A DNA stretch of 64,000 nucleotides from Streptomyces sp. NBC_00223 (GTDB taxonomy: Bacteria > Actinomycetota > Actinomycetes > Streptomycetales > Streptomycetaceae): NCBI RefSeq assembly GCF_036199905.1, contig NZ_CP108109.1:1302001-1366000 (forward strand). Reading direction: 5' to 3'. A model generated the notes under the pieces. It had not been told where the DNA came from. It worked only from the letters and a program-made list of their open reading frames with translations, and did not search any database. The position numbers were made by a program, and so were the translations under genes. Shown here piece after piece: positions 51,170-62,137 of this stretch (positions are counted from its first letter, which is position 1; each line of letters starts with the position of its first letter).

Positions 51170-51988
51170 TCAGCCGGCGTGGGTGGAGAACAGCCCGCCG
51201 GTGGGGCCCTGTTTGTCGCCGCCCTGGGACTTCTTGAGCGCGTTGGCCAGGCCCTCGATGGTCATCGACTGGAGGATGACCTGCCCGTTGCCCTCCAGTG
51301 TGGCGAGCGACAGGCCCTCGCCGCCGAAGACCGCGTTCATCAGGCCCTGCCGGTTGAGGCCGCCGATACGCTGGACACCGTACTGGATGCCCTCCTCGAA
51401 GGCCACGATGCAGCCGGTGTCGACCTCGATCCGGCCGCCGAAGTCCGCGGGGTTGAGGTCGATGAAGTTGCCCGCGCCCGCGATGATGACGGTGCCCTGG
51501 CCGGTGAACTTCTCCAGGATGAAGCCCTCGCCGCCGCTCATGCCCTGCCGGGCGCCCGCGAAGGCGATGCCGAACCGCACCGACTCCTCCGCGGCCACGA
51601 ACGCGTCCTTCTCGGCGAACCAGGCCCGGGAGCCGTTGAGTTCGAGAGCGCGCATCTCGCCGGGCAGGACTCCGGCGAAGCCGACCGTACCCTCGCCGCC
51701 GGAAGCGGTGAAGTACTGGAAGGCCAGCGACTCGCCGGCCAGGGCGCGTTGGCCGACCTGCATGGCCGTGCCCACGGCCTGCCGCAGCAACCCGCCCATT
51801 CCGCCCGCCTGTTGGCCGCCCTGCTGACCGCCGCTCTGGTTGCCGGGGCCGCCGAGCCGGGTCTGCATGGAGACATTGGCGGTCTTGAACAGGAACTTGC
51901 CCGCCTCGCAGTACACCGTCTGGCCCGGGTCCAGGGTGCAGACGGCCATCTGCATGGCGTTGCCGACGATCTGCTGCCGCAGGGTCAC
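51170..51988 (-). CDS. AIM24 family protein
   Basis: The 272-residue product has the beta-helix-like AIM24/TerD-related repeat pattern: LDPGQTVYCEAGKFLFKTAN, EGTVGFAGVLPGEMRALEL, EGFILEKFTGQGTVIIAGAG and EVDTGCIVAFEEGIQYGVQR. A glutamine/glycine-rich loop (GNQSGGQQGGQQAGGMGG) interrupts the first third. AIM24 proteins occur widely in bacteria, often near stress genes, with no known activity. The start is GTG 51988. Confidence 0.88.
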   Translation of the reverse strand: MTLRQQIVGNAMQMAVCTLDPGQTVYCEAGKFLFKTANVSMQTRLGGPGNQSGGQQGGQQAGGMGGLLRQAVGTAMQVGQRALAGESLAFQYFTASGGEGTVGFAGVLPGEMRALELNGSRAWFAEKDAFVAAEESVRFGIAFAGARQGMSGGEGFILEKFTGQGTVIIAGAGNFIDLNPADFGGRIEVDTGCIVAFEEGIQYGVQRIGGLNRQGLMNAVFGGEGLSLATLEGNGQVILQSMTIEGLANALKKSQGGDKQGPTGGLFSTHAG

Positions 51989-52065
51989 AGCGGGCTCCTC
52001 AGGGCATGCGGAGGTGCGAGACGGTGGGCGCGGCGCGCCGCCCGCTCAGGCGGTGCGCCACCCGC

Positions 52066-53367
52066 TCAACGTACCGCCCGCGCGATGCGGTTCCGTACCG
52101 ATTCCCGTCCGCCGTTCGGAGCGCCGCCCGGACCCGCGTCCTGGGCCGGGAGCCGTACCGTGCGCTCGCCGCCCGCGTCGAGGAAGCGGGCCAGCGGCAG
52201 GGTGGCCGCGCCGACGGTGACCGCGTCGGCGCCGAGCCGTCCCAGCTCGATGGAGGTCTGGGCGCAGGGGTGGTGCAGGGCGTACGCGGCGGCGACCTCG
52301 CGGACCGCGGGCAGCAGCCGGGGGCCGAGCTGGAGCCCGGCCCAGCCGCCGATCACGATGCGCTGCGGGTTGAAGAGGTTGATCAGGTCGGCGATGCCCG
52401 CGCCCAGGTACTCCGCGGCCTCCGCGAGCAGGGCGGCGGCCTCCGGGTCGTCGTCGGCGGCGGCGAGCAGCGCGGCGAGCCCGGTCTCCTCGCTGACCCC
52501 CTCGGGCGCGCCGGGCCAGCGGCCGAGCAGCGCCTCGGCGCCGACGTACGCCTCCAGGCAGCCGCGCGAGCCGCAGCGGCAGGTGCGCCCGCCGACCCGC
52601 AGCGTGGTGTGCCCCCACTCCCCCGCGCTGCTGCTGGCGCCGCGGTACGGGGTCCCGTCGGCGACCACGCAGGCGCCGACGCCGGAGCCAATGAGCGCGA
52701 TGACGACATTGCCGGAGCCGCGGCCGCCGCCGAACCACATCTCGGCCTGGCCCAGGGTCTTCGCGCCGTTGTCGATGTAGAGCGGGAGGGCGGTGCCCGC
52801 GCGCAGCAGCCGGCCCAGCGGCACCGCCTCCCAGCCGATGGTCTGGCCGTGCACGACGACGCCGTCGCCCTCGCCGGGCGCGGTGTCGCCCTGCTCGACG
52901 ATGCCGGGTACGCCGATGCCGACGCCCAGCACCTCGCTGTCGTCCACGCCGGCCTCGCGGACCACGGTCGCGATGCCTTCGAGGGCGAGCCGTACGACAT
53001 GGTCGACGTCGTGGCCGCTGTCGGACAGCGGCAGGTCGGCCGAGGCCCGTTCGGTCAGCGCGAGGTCGAACAGCTCGACCCTGACCCGGGTTTCGCCGAC
53101 GTCGACGCCGACGACGTACCCGTACCCGGCCGAGACCTGGAGCAGGATGCGCGGGCGGCCGCCGTCGGACTCGACGGCTCCGGCCTCCTCGACCATGCCG
53201 TCGGCGATCAGCTCGCCGACGACGTTGCTGATGGACCCGGCGCTCAGGCCGGTGTCCCGGCCCAGCTCCTGGCGGCTCAGGGGCCCTTCGAAATACAAAT
53301 GACGCAGAAGCGATGCACGGTTGCCGCGCCGCAGGTCACGCACGGTCCGCTTGCCCCGCTCAGCCAT
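52066..53367 (-). CDS. ROK family transcriptional regulator (NagC/XylR type)
   Basis: The 433-residue protein has an N-terminal winged helix (residues 10-75, LRRGNRASLLRHLYFEGPLS then GLSAGSISNVVGELIADGMV) and a ROK domain. The zinc motif is TCRCGSRGCLEAY. The kinase residues are lost: the phosphate loop reads VGVDVGETRVRVE (usual G-G-T) and the catalytic-Asp region reads YIDNGAKTLGQ instead of NDA. It is therefore a sensor only. It diverges from the sugar-import and beta-glucosidase operon and is the likely repressor of it. Confidence 0.9.
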   Translation of the reverse strand: MAERGKRTVRDLRRGNRASLLRHLYFEGPLSRQELGRDTGLSAGSISNVVGELIADGMVEEAGAVESDGGRPRILLQVSAGYGYVVGVDVGETRVRVELFDLALTERASADLPLSDSGHDVDHVVRLALEGIATVVREAGVDDSEVLGVGIGVPGIVEQGDTAPGEGDGVVVHGQTIGWEAVPLGRLLRAGTALPLYIDNGAKTLGQAEMWFGGGRGSGNVVIALIGSGVGACVVADGTPYRGASSSAGEWGHTTLRVGGRTCRCGSRGCLEAYVGAEALLGRWPGAPEGVSEETGLAALLAAADDDPEAAALLAEAAEYLGAGIADLINLFNPQRIVIGGWAGLQLGPRLLPAVREVAAAYALHHPCAQTSIELGRLGADAVTVGAATLPLARFLDAGGERTVRLPAQDAGPGGAPNGGRESVRNRIARAVR

Positions 53368-53417
53368 CGGATCTCCCTCTCAGCCCGTCCGCCGTGAATC
53401 TATCGCTGCGCAAGGTC

Positions 53418-53461
53418 TTGACGCCACCTTTTCTCACAAGTTAAATCACGGCCTGAATTAA
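53418..53461 (+). promoter_or_regulatory. Promoter with overlapping operator for the beta-glucoside operon
   Basis: TTGACG (53418-53423) and TTAAAT (53441-53446) are 17 bases apart, a good vegetative promoter. The -10 is half of an inverted repeat, TTAAATCA-cggcc-TGAATTAA (53441-53461, one mismatch), in an A/T-rich patch. A repressor bound there would block polymerase, consistent with control by the divergent ROK regulator. Confidence 0.5.
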
Positions 53462-53515
53462 GGTACAGGCGCTGTTCACTTCCTGAAGCGATCCCACCCC
53501 TGAGAGGGAACCCGT

Positions 53516-54850
53516 ATGCGCACCAACAGAGTCTTCGCGGCCACCGCCCTCGTGGCCGCGCTCGGCCTCACCGTCGCCGCTTGTGGCGGCTCCGACAACA
53601 AGAGCAGCGGCAGCGGTGGCAGCACCGGCGGCAGCGACAAGGGCGTCACTCTGACGTACTGGGCGAGCAACCAGGGCACCAGCCTGGACAACGACAAGCA
53701 GGTGCTCACCCCGGAGCTCAAGAAGTTCGAGCAGCAGACCGGCATCAAGGTCAAGCTGGAGGTCATCGGCTGGCCCGACCTGCTGAACCGTATCCTCGCG
53801 GCCACCACCTCGGGCCAGGGCCCGGACATCCTGAACATCGGCAACACCTGGTCCGCCTCGCTCCAGGCCACCGGCGCGCTGCTGCCGTTCAACGACGCGA
53901 ACTTCACCGCCATCGGCGGCAAGGACCGCTTCGCGCCCGCCGCCATCGCCTCCGCCGGCGCGGCCGGCCAGGACCCGGCCGCGGTGCCGATCTACTCCAT
54001 GGCCTACGGCCTGTACTACAACAAGCAGATGTTCAAGGACGCCGGGATCGCCAACCCGCCGGCCACGTGGGACGAGCTGGTCGCCGACGCCAAGAAGCTC
54101 ACCACGGGCGGCAAGTACGGCCTCGCGGTCGAGGGCGGCAACGGCACCGAGAGCATCCACCACGCCTTCGTGCTGGCCAAGCAGCGGGGTTCGGACTGGT
54201 TCGACGCCTCCGGCAAGGCGACCTTCGACACCCCGGCGAACGTCGAGGCCGTCAAGAGCTACGTCGACTTCATCGCCAAGGACAAGATCGCCGCCAAGGG
54301 CGACGCGGAGTACGCGCAGAACCAGACCATCACCGACTTCGCCACCGGCAAGGCCGCGATGATGATGTGGCAGTCCGCCGCGACCTCCATCAAGGCGCAC
54401 GGGATGAACCCCGACCAGTACGGTGTCGCGCCGGTTCCGACGCTGACCGCGGGCGCCACCGGCGACGCGGGCGTCACCTCCATGGTGGCCGGCATCAACC
54501 TGGCGGTGTTCAAGAACACCAAGCACCAGGACGCCGCCCTGAAGTTCGTCAAGTTCATGACGAGCACGGACGAGCAGAAGATCCTCAACTCCACCTACGG
54601 CTCCCTGCCGCCGGTCAAGGAGGCCCAGAGCGACCCGGCCTTCCAGACCCCGGACCTGAAGGTCCTGGCGCAGGTGCTCAGCACCTCGGCCGCCCCGCTG
54701 CCGCAGGTCGCCAACGAGAGCCAGTTCGAGACGCTGGTCGGCACCGCGATCAAGGACCTGTTCGCCGACGCCGCCGCGGGCAAGAGCATCACGACCGACT
54801 CCGTCAAGGCCGCGCTGACCAAGGCGCAGCAGCAGATGCCCGCATCGTAA
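53516..54850 (+). CDS. Sugar ABC transporter substrate-binding lipoprotein
   Basis: The 444-residue protein has a lipoprotein signal with lipobox LTVAAC at residue 23, then a Ser/Gly-rich linker and a family 1 solute-binding domain (VTLTYWASNQGTSLD, LNRILAATTSGQGPDILNIG, VPIYSMAYGLYYNKQMFKDA, PPATWDELVADAKKLT). Family 1 proteins bind oligosaccharides and beta-glucosides. It heads an operon with two permeases and a GH1 beta-glucosidase. No ATPase is encoded, so a shared MsiK-type ATPase is expected, as in other Streptomyces sugar importers. Confidence 0.93.
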   Translation: MRTNRVFAATALVAALGLTVAACGGSDNKSSGSGGSTGGSDKGVTLTYWASNQGTSLDNDKQVLTPELKKFEQQTGIKVKLEVIGWPDLLNRILAATTSGQGPDILNIGNTWSASLQATGALLPFNDANFTAIGGKDRFAPAAIASAGAAGQDPAAVPIYSMAYGLYYNKQMFKDAGIANPPATWDELVADAKKLTTGGKYGLAVEGGNGTESIHHAFVLAKQRGSDWFDASGKATFDTPANVEAVKSYVDFIAKDKIAAKGDAEYAQNQTITDFATGKAAMMMWQSAATSIKAHGMNPDQYGVAPVPTLTAGATGDAGVTSMVAGINLAVFKNTKHQDAALKFVKFMTSTDEQKILNSTYGSLPPVKEAQSDPAFQTPDLKVLAQVLSTSAAPLPQVANESQFETLVGTAIKDLFADAAAGKSITTDSVKAALTKAQQQMPAS

Positions 54851-54866
54851 GGATCGGCTCTCATCC

Positions 54867-55868
54867 ATGACTGCCACCGCCCCTCCCCGGAGCACCCCCG
54901 AGGCCGGCCCCTCCAGCGGCAAGTCCGCTGGAAGGGGCCGGCTCCGGCCGCGTGTCCCCGACCGGCTGCGCCGGATCGGCCTGCCGTACCTTCTGCTGTT
55001 CCCCGCCCTGATACTCGAACTGCTGATCCACCTGATCCCGATGGTGGTCGGCGTCGTGATCAGCTTCAAGGGCCTGACCCAGTTCTTCATCCGTGACTGG
55101 GGCAGCGCGCCCTGGACCGGGCTGGGCAACTACCGCCTCGCGGTCAAGTTCAACCAGCCCGTCGGCGAGGCGCTGCTGCACTCGTTCTGGGTGACCGTGT
55201 TCTTCACCATTCTGTCGGTCGGCTTCTCCTGGCTGATCGGCACGGCCGCGGCGATCCTGATGCAGGACACCTTCCGCGGCCGGGCGGTGCTGCGCGCCAT
55301 CTTCCTGGTGCCGTACGCGCTGCCGGTCTACGCGGCCGTGATCACCTGGACCTTCATGTTCCAGCAGGACACGGGTCTGGTGAACCACGTCCTGCACGAC
55401 CAGCTGCATCTGACCTCGGACAAGCCGTTCTGGCTGATCGGCCCCAACAGCTTCTGGGCGCTGGTCATCGTCTCGGTCTGGAAGTCCTGGCCGTTCGCGT
55501 TCCTGTGCCTGATGGCCGGTCTGCAGAACATCCCGCGCGAGCTGTACGAGGCCGCCGCGATGGACGGCGCCGGAGTCTGGCAGCAGATCAGGAAGATCAC
55601 CATGCCGTCGCTGCGGCCGGTGAACCAGGTGCTCGTCCTGGTGCTCTTCCTGTGGACGTTCAACGACTTCAACACGCCGTACGTGATGTTCGGGCAGTCG
55701 GCGCCGCACGCGGCCGACCTGATCTCGATCCACATCTACCAGTCGTCGTTCATCACCTGGAACTTCGGCTCGGGCTCGGCCATGTCCGTACTCCTGCTGC
55801 TCTTCCTGCTGCTGGTGACGGCGATCTACCTGCTGTTCACGTCCAGGAAGGGGGAGCCGGATGCCTAA
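54867..55868 (+). CDS. Sugar ABC transporter permease (MalF type)
   Basis: The 333-residue permease has a long N-terminal tail and about six membrane segments (YLLLFPALILELLIHLIPMV is the first). The cytoplasmic coupling motif is in YEAAAMDGAGVWQQIRKITM (EAA-x3-G). It lies 16 bases after the binding-protein gene and overlaps the second permease by eight bases. Confidence 0.93.
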   Translation: MTATAPPRSTPEAGPSSGKSAGRGRLRPRVPDRLRRIGLPYLLLFPALILELLIHLIPMVVGVVISFKGLTQFFIRDWGSAPWTGLGNYRLAVKFNQPVGEALLHSFWVTVFFTILSVGFSWLIGTAAAILMQDTFRGRAVLRAIFLVPYALPVYAAVITWTFMFQQDTGLVNHVLHDQLHLTSDKPFWLIGPNSFWALVIVSVWKSWPFAFLCLMAGLQNIPRELYEAAAMDGAGVWQQIRKITMPSLRPVNQVLVLVLFLWTFNDFNTPYVMFGQSAPHAADLISIHIYQSSFITWNFGSGSAMSVLLLLFLLLVTAIYLLFTSRKGEPDA

Positions 55869-56730
55869 GATGCCCGTGCAGCCGTCACCCATGGCCTCGC
55901 CGAAGTCCTTTCTGTGGACCCGGCGGGTCATCCTGACCCTGCTGCTGCTCTTCGTGCTCACCCCCGTGTACGTGATGCTCAGCTCGTCGCTGAAGAAGCT
56001 CCAGGACGTACAGGGTTCGTTCAGGTGGATCCCGAGCGGGATCACCTTCCGGCCGTACATCGACATCTGGAAGACCGTCCCGCTCGCGCACTACTTCATG
56101 AACTCGCTCATCGTGTCGGTGAGCGCGACCCTGCTGTCGGTGGCGGTGGCGATCTTCGCCGCGTACGGCGTGAGCCGGTACCGCTTCGCCGGCCGCCGGT
56201 TCTTCACCGTCACGGTGCTGTCCACCCAGATGTTCCCCGGCATCCTCTTCCTGCTGCCGCTGTTCCTGATCTTCGTGAACATCGGGAACACCACCGGCAT
56301 CCAGCTGTACGGCAGCCGGCTGGGTCTGATCATCACCTACCTCACCTTCTCGCTTCCGTTCTCCATCTGGATGCTGGTGGGGTATTTCGACTCCATCCCG
56401 CGCGACCTCGACGAGGCCGCGAAGGTCGACGGCTGCGGTCCGTTCGGAGCGCTGTTCCGCGTCGTCGTGCCGGCCGCCATCCCCGGCATCGTCGCGGTGT
56501 GCGTCTACGCGTTCATGACGGCCTGGGGCGAGGTCCTCTTCGCCTCCGTCATGACCAATGACAGCACCCGTACGCTCGCCGTCGGTCTACGCGGGTACGC
56601 CACCCAGAACGACGTCTACTGGAACCAGGTCATGGCCGCCTCGCTCGTCGTGAGCGTGCCTGTGGTCGCCGGATTCCTGCTTCTCCAGCGTTACCTCGTC
56701 GCCGGGCTGACAGCCGGCGCCGTCAAGTAA
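55861..56730 (+). CDS. Sugar ABC transporter permease (MalG type)
   Basis: The 289-residue permease has six membrane segments and the EAA loop in [20 protein letters not shown], with the [21 protein letters not shown]-terminal region typical of MalG. It overlaps its partner permease gene and is followed by the beta-glucosidase gene after 19 bases. Confidence 0.93.
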   Translation: MPKMPVQPSPMASPKSFLWTRRVILTLLLLFVLTPVYVMLSSSLKKLQDVQGSFRWIPSGITFRPYIDIWKTVPLAHYFMNSLIVSVSATLLSVAVAIFAAYGVSRYRFAGRRFFTVTVLSTQMFPGILFLLPLFLIFVNIGNTTGIQLYGSRLGLIITYLTFSLPFSIWMLVGYFDSIPRDLDEAAKVDGCGPFGALFRVVVPAAIPGIVAVCVYAFMTAWGEVLFASVMTNDSTRTLAVGLRGYATQNDVYWNQVMAASLVVSVPVVAGFLLLQRYLVAGLTAGAVK

Positions 56731-56749
56731 CCCCATCGAAAGGCTGCTT

Positions 56750-58105
<1,356 letters not shown>

Positions 58106-58120
58106 CCGCCGCCGTGAGCC

Positions 58121-58149
58121 GGGGTGCCGCTCGGGGGATGCGGCACCCC
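58121..58149 (+). terminator. Terminator after the beta-glucosidase gene
   Basis: GGGGTGCCGC and GCGGCACCCC form a perfect 10-bp stem with a 9-base loop, 16 bases after the stop, followed by TCTTGTCCCCC and seven T. A second large hairpin at 58221-58263 (GGCCCTCCCGG with CCGGGAGGGCC) lies nearer the convergent DUF5955 gene. The 58150-58461 gap has no supported gene. Confidence 0.8.
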
Positions 58150-58461
58150 TCTTGTCCCCCTTTTTTTCGGGGGGCGTTTCTCCCGCTCCTTCGGGGGCGC
58201 CTTGTCGGGGCGCTCCCGGGGGCCCTCCCGGGGCGTTGTCAGGGACGCCCGGCCGGGAGGGCCCTCGGGGGCGCCCGTCCATCTTCCGTCGGCCGGCCGT
58301 TGGTTGAGCCGGTCGGCGGGGTCTTTCGGGTCGGAAGGTTTTCGTGCCGCCGGACTTTTCCTGACCGGCGGACCTTGCTGTGTGGCGAACCTTACTGTGT
58401 GGCGGGCTCCGCCGTCCGGGGCGGCCGGTGGGGGCAGCCGTGTCCCGGGGGCGGGCCGCCG

Positions 58462-58803
58462 CTATCGGTACGGCCGCGGAAACGGAGTCGGGGCCAGCCG
58501 TTCCACCGCCTCGCGCAGGGCGTCGAGCGGGGCCCTGAGCGCGCTGACCGAGCCCAGGGCGCCGGTCACCAGCAACAGGGAGTGCCGCAGATTCTCGGTG
58601 TCCGGGCGCTCCAGCACCCGGTCGGTGTCCGCCGCGAGGCGGGCAAGTTCACGCAGTTCGTCCTCGGCGACCGCACGATCCGGTAACTGCCGCCGGTAGG
58701 CGGTCAGTTCGCACTCCAAGCGCCCTATGGCCTCGCGCAGCCCCGTCCCCGCGTCGGCCGTTCTCCCTCGGTCCTCTTCGAGCACCTGTGTCTCCCCCAC
58801 CAT
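58462..58803 (-). CDS. DUF5955 family protein
   Basis: The 113-residue helical protein starts at ATG 58803 (MVGETQVLEEDRG). Its C-terminal half LRHSLLLVTGALGSVSALRA is the family hallmark, and AEDELRELARLAADTD is a preceding amphipathic helix. DUF5955 is restricted to streptomycetes and uncharacterised. Confidence 0.75.
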   Translation of the reverse strand: MVGETQVLEEDRGRTADAGTGLREAIGRLECELTAYRRQLPDRAVAEDELRELARLAADTDRVLERPDTENLRHSLLLVTGALGSVSALRAPLDALREAVERLAPTPFPRPYR

Positions 58804-59005
58804 GTACAACAGCCCACCCCTGCCTCATGCTCGTCGTTCGTGCTTGGCCCGGGCGGGTTGCCGGCCCACGGCGCCCGGGGCCGATCAGTAAACGGCACTC
58901 AGTGACGTTCGCGCCACATCGGCGCCGAAAATTGCGCTGACTTTGCCTTCTTGACGGCGAGTTGACGCTGTGGGGGCCGATTCGGCGGAGGGTTTCGCGT
59001 GTGGT

Positions 59006-61147
59006 CTACTGGTCGCTCTCGGCGCTGCGGCCGGTCAGCCGCCAGACGGTCAGATCGACCGTGGCGTACTCCTGCGGTGCGCCGGGCGGCGTGAGCTGAC
59101 GGAACGTCACGAGTGCGACGGTGCCGTCGATCGAACGTACGCACAGCCGGGTGCCGGTGGTGACCGACCGCCTTGGCACCGAGGCGACTTGGGCGGTGGC
59201 GGCGGACGTGCAGATCTCCGGCGCGGCCGGGCCGGTGGGATCGGCCGGGTCGGCCGGGGCCGCGAGCGCCAGGGTGCCGTGGTGGGCGTCCACGGCGAAG
59301 GCGTCGGCCTGGTCGGTGAAGCCGAGGTCACCGCTGTACGTGCCGGACAGCGCGGTGGGCGGGTCGTCGCGCAGCGACAGCCCGTATCCGGCGGGCAGCC
59401 GGACGTCCCGGTAGACCGTCTCGCCCGGGGTCTCCGCCGATCCGGTGGCTCCGGCGCCTCCTCCGCCGCCGCCCGGCGGTCGCCCTGCGGGCGGCCTGAC
59501 GGGCGCGGGGTGTGCGGCGGTCGGTGCGCCGCTGGGCACCCGACCCCGCACGTCACGGCCACCGCCGTCGAACCCCCCGGCGAGCGCGACCCCCGCGATC
59601 ACGCCTGCGGCAACGACGGCCAGACCCACGACGCCGCCCCGCCGCCGCGCCTTCCCCCCGGCCGGATGCGGATACGCCGACTCCGCCCCGGCAAACGCCC
59701 CACCGGACCCGGCCCCCGGCGCCCGCGGGCCTCCGAAAGTCCCACCGCCTGAGCCGGTGACGGGCCCCTGCGCCATCGCGGCCGCGCCCCCCGCCCCCGC
59801 CTCGGACGCCCCGGCCAACCCCTGCGAGCTCCCGAAAGTCCCACCGCCTGAGCCGGTGATGGGCGCCTGCGGCATCGCGGCCGCGCCGGGGCCGGAGCCG
59901 GCAGGGAAGCCCGGCACCGATGCCGGGCCGGTGGCAGCCGGGCCTGGTCCCGGCCCGGATACGCCCGGTACCGGCGGCGCGAAGTACCCACCCGGGCCGG
60001 GTACGGATGCGGTCGGCGCCTGCGGAAGCAGAGGCGCGCCCGGCGTTCCCGGGGCGGGGGCGAAGGACGGCGGCGGTGGCGCAACTGGTGTGCCGGGCAA
60101 AGGTGTTGTCGAGGGAGGCGTCCCCTGCGCGGACTCGCCGGCCGCCCCGGGTCCTGCAGGGAAGCCCGGCGCGGATGCGAGGGCGGAGAGGAGGTGGGGT
60201 GGGAGCCAGGGGAGGGCGAGTGGCTGGGTCGACGCGGGAGCGATCTGCGCGCACATCGTCGTGATCTGCGCCAGCGACGGCCGCAACGCCGGATCCTTGA
60301 TCAGACACCGCGTGACGATCTCCCGCAACTCCCCCGGGAGTTCGGACAGATCCGGCTCGTCCTGCCGCACCTTCGCCCCGTCCCCGAAGGGCGCCGCCCC
60401 GATCGCGGCGTACGCGGCGATCTGCCCGAGCGCGAAGACATCCGTCGCGGCGACGGCCGCCCGCCCCGCGGCCTGCTCGGGCCCGAGAAACGCACCGGTC
60501 GGCCCCTCCCCCAGCCCCGCGAACCCGTACTGCTTCAGCCGCGGCCCGTCCGCGGCCAGCAGCACATGCGAGGGCCGCAGGTCCCCGTGCACGACGCCCG
60601 CGTGGTGCAGCGACTGAAGGCCCTCCGCCAGCCCGGCGACCAGCCGCAGTACGACGCCCGTGGGCAGCGGCCCGCCGCCGGCGACCGCGTCCCGCAGCGA
60701 GACGGAGGCCACGTACGCGGTGGCGAACCAGTACCGGGAGCCCTCCTTGCCGCTGCCGACGACCGGCACGACGTACGGTCCCCGCACCCGCCCCGCGGCC
60801 TCCGCGTCCTGGTGGAAGCGCGGCCCGAAGTCCGGCCGCCCGGCCGCCTCCTCGCGGATCACGGTGAGCGCGACCGGCTGCCCGCCGGGCGCGTACGCGA
60901 GGTACACCCGGCCCAGCGCCCCGCCGCCGGAAGCCGTACCGGAGCGCCCGCCAAAAGCCGTAGACGTACCCGAAGCCGCCCCGGAAGCCTCGTCCGGCGT
61001 CCCCTCGAAACGTCCCACGAGCCGCGCGGCGACCCGGTGCCCGGACACCGTCGCCGGATCGTCGCCGGACGTCGGCAGGAAGGCCGGCCCCCCGAAGACC
61101 GGACCGGTGTGCGGTACGCCCATCAGTCCCCGTACCTCCCCTGACAC
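59006..61147 (-). CDS. Membrane serine/threonine pseudokinase with extracellular domain
   Basis: The 713-residue protein has an N-terminal protein kinase fold (residues 40-310), a long Pro/Gly/Ala-rich linker, one membrane helix (GVVGLAVVAAGVIAGVALAG, about 505-525) and a C-terminal outside domain. Kinase residues are degraded: the glycine loop is broken by a 25-residue Gly/Ser insert, the VAIK lysine reads VALTVI (Thr 95), HRDLKP reads HGDLRPSH and DFG reads QYGFAG. The activation-end and APE-like LGPEQAAG remain. It probably scaffolds or senses rather than phosphorylates. The start is GTG 61147 with GGGAGG upstream; ATG 61123 is an alternative. Confidence 0.85.
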   Translation of the reverse strand: MSGEVRGLMGVPHTGPVFGGPAFLPTSGDDPATVSGHRVAARLVGRFEGTPDEASGAASGTSTAFGGRSGTASGGGALGRVYLAYAPGGQPVALTVIREEAAGRPDFGPRFHQDAEAAGRVRGPYVVPVVGSGKEGSRYWFATAYVASVSLRDAVAGGGPLPTGVVLRLVAGLAEGLQSLHHAGVVHGDLRPSHVLLAADGPRLKQYGFAGLGEGPTGAFLGPEQAAGRAAVAATDVFALGQIAAYAAIGAAPFGDGAKVRQDEPDLSELPGELREIVTRCLIKDPALRPSLAQITTMCAQIAPASTQPLALPWLPPHLLSALASAPGFPAGPGAAGESAQGTPPSTTPLPGTPVAPPPPSFAPAPGTPGAPLLPQAPTASVPGPGGYFAPPVPGVSGPGPGPAATGPASVPGFPAGSGPGAAAMPQAPITGSGGGTFGSSQGLAGASEAGAGGAAAMAQGPVTGSGGGTFGGPRAPGAGSGGAFAGAESAYPHPAGGKARRRGGVVGLAVVAAGVIAGVALAGGFDGGGRDVRGRVPSGAPTAAHPAPVRPPAGRPPGGGGGGAGATGSAETPGETVYRDVRLPAGYGLSLRDDPPTALSGTYSGDLGFTDQADAFAVDAHHGTLALAAPADPADPTGPAAPEICTSAATAQVASVPRRSVTTGTRLCVRSIDGTVALVTFRQLTPPGAPQEYATVDLTVWRLTGRSAESDQ

Positions 61148-61240
61148 CGCCCCTCCCGGGACACGGCCCGACGATACCGGAACACGCCACGCCGAAAGCG
61201 GCCTGTTCCAGAGTCACGACGCACGCGGTATGCAGGGGCT

Positions 61241-61879
61241 ATGGACTCAGCGGGTACGACGGGCGAAGTGGCCGCGGTGCTGCTCGCGGCCGGTGGCGGA
61301 CGGCGGCTGGGCGGCCGGCCGAAGGCGCTGCTGCCGTACCGCGGCCGCCCCCTGGTGGAGCACGCGGTACGGGCGCTGCGCGCGGGCGGCTGCGACCACG
61401 TGCACGTCGTGCTGGGCGCGGCGGCGGCCGAGGTGCGCGAGCGCGCGGATCTGAGGGGCTGCGCACTGGTGGACAACCCGCGCTGGGCGGACGGCATGGG
61501 CACCTCGCTGCGGGCCGGGCTGGCCTCCCTCGACCCGCGTACGACCGCCGCCGCGGTGATCGGCCTGGTCGACCAGCCGGGCGTCGGCCCGGCGGCGGTC
61601 GCCCGGGTGCTCGCGGCCGCGGCCGGTGACCCGCGCGCGGCCCTGGTCGCGGCCGCGTACGACGGGGTCCGCGGCCACCCCGTGCTGCTCGGCGCGAGCC
61701 ACTGGGCGGGGGTCGCGGCCGGCGCGACGGACGACCGCGGGGCCCGCGTGTATCTGCGGGAGCACGCGCGGCGGACCGTACTCGTGGAGTGCGGGGACGT
61801 CGGCGACCCGGCCGACATCGACACGCCCGCCGACCTCGGGCTGCTCGACGGGACCGGGCGGCCTTCCGCGGAATGCTGA
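61241..61879 (+). CDS. mocA: MobA-like nucleotidyltransferase (molybdenum cofactor cytidylyltransferase type)
   Basis: The 212-residue protein has the NTP-transferase loop LLAAGGGRRLGGRPKALLPY and the substrate motif NPRWADGMGTSLRAGLASL, both characteristic of MocA/PucB proteins. These add CMP to molybdopterin for xanthine dehydrogenase. The neighbouring 8-oxoguanine deaminase and urate oxidase make purine breakdown the likely setting. It is divergent from the pseudokinase gene. Confidence 0.85.
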   Translation: MDSAGTTGEVAAVLLAAGGGRRLGGRPKALLPYRGRPLVEHAVRALRAGGCDHVHVVLGAAAAEVRERADLRGCALVDNPRWADGMGTSLRAGLASLDPRTTAAAVIGLVDQPGVGPAAVARVLAAAAGDPRAALVAAAYDGVRGHPVLLGASHWAGVAAGATDDRGARVYLREHARRTVLVECGDVGDPADIDTPADLGLLDGTGRPSAEC

Positions 61880-62137
61880 GGTCCCGCGAGGGGGGAACTG
61901 TACTCCACACCGTGCAAGCGCCCGAGCCCCGGCACCGCCGGATGGCATCCAGTGCCACCGGCATACGCCAGGAGGCGACCGCCCGGCAGCACACGCGGCG
62001 GGCGAAGGCGTACGAGCCGCTGCCGCGCACGGCCCTCACCCCGCCCCCATACGCCTACGCCGACGACCAACTGGACGGCCGACAGGCGGTTCCGCACGGC
62101 GGACGCCGTAAGTCCGTCCCGCTCAGGCCGGGTTCGC

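Noticed and set aside
48352-51237. A 961-codon open frame on the plus strand
   Set aside because: It runs antisense through aroA, the repeat array and the Eda-like gene, all of which have clear family motifs. Its composition (Gly/Arg/Asp/Val-rich) is that of a high-GC shadow frame.
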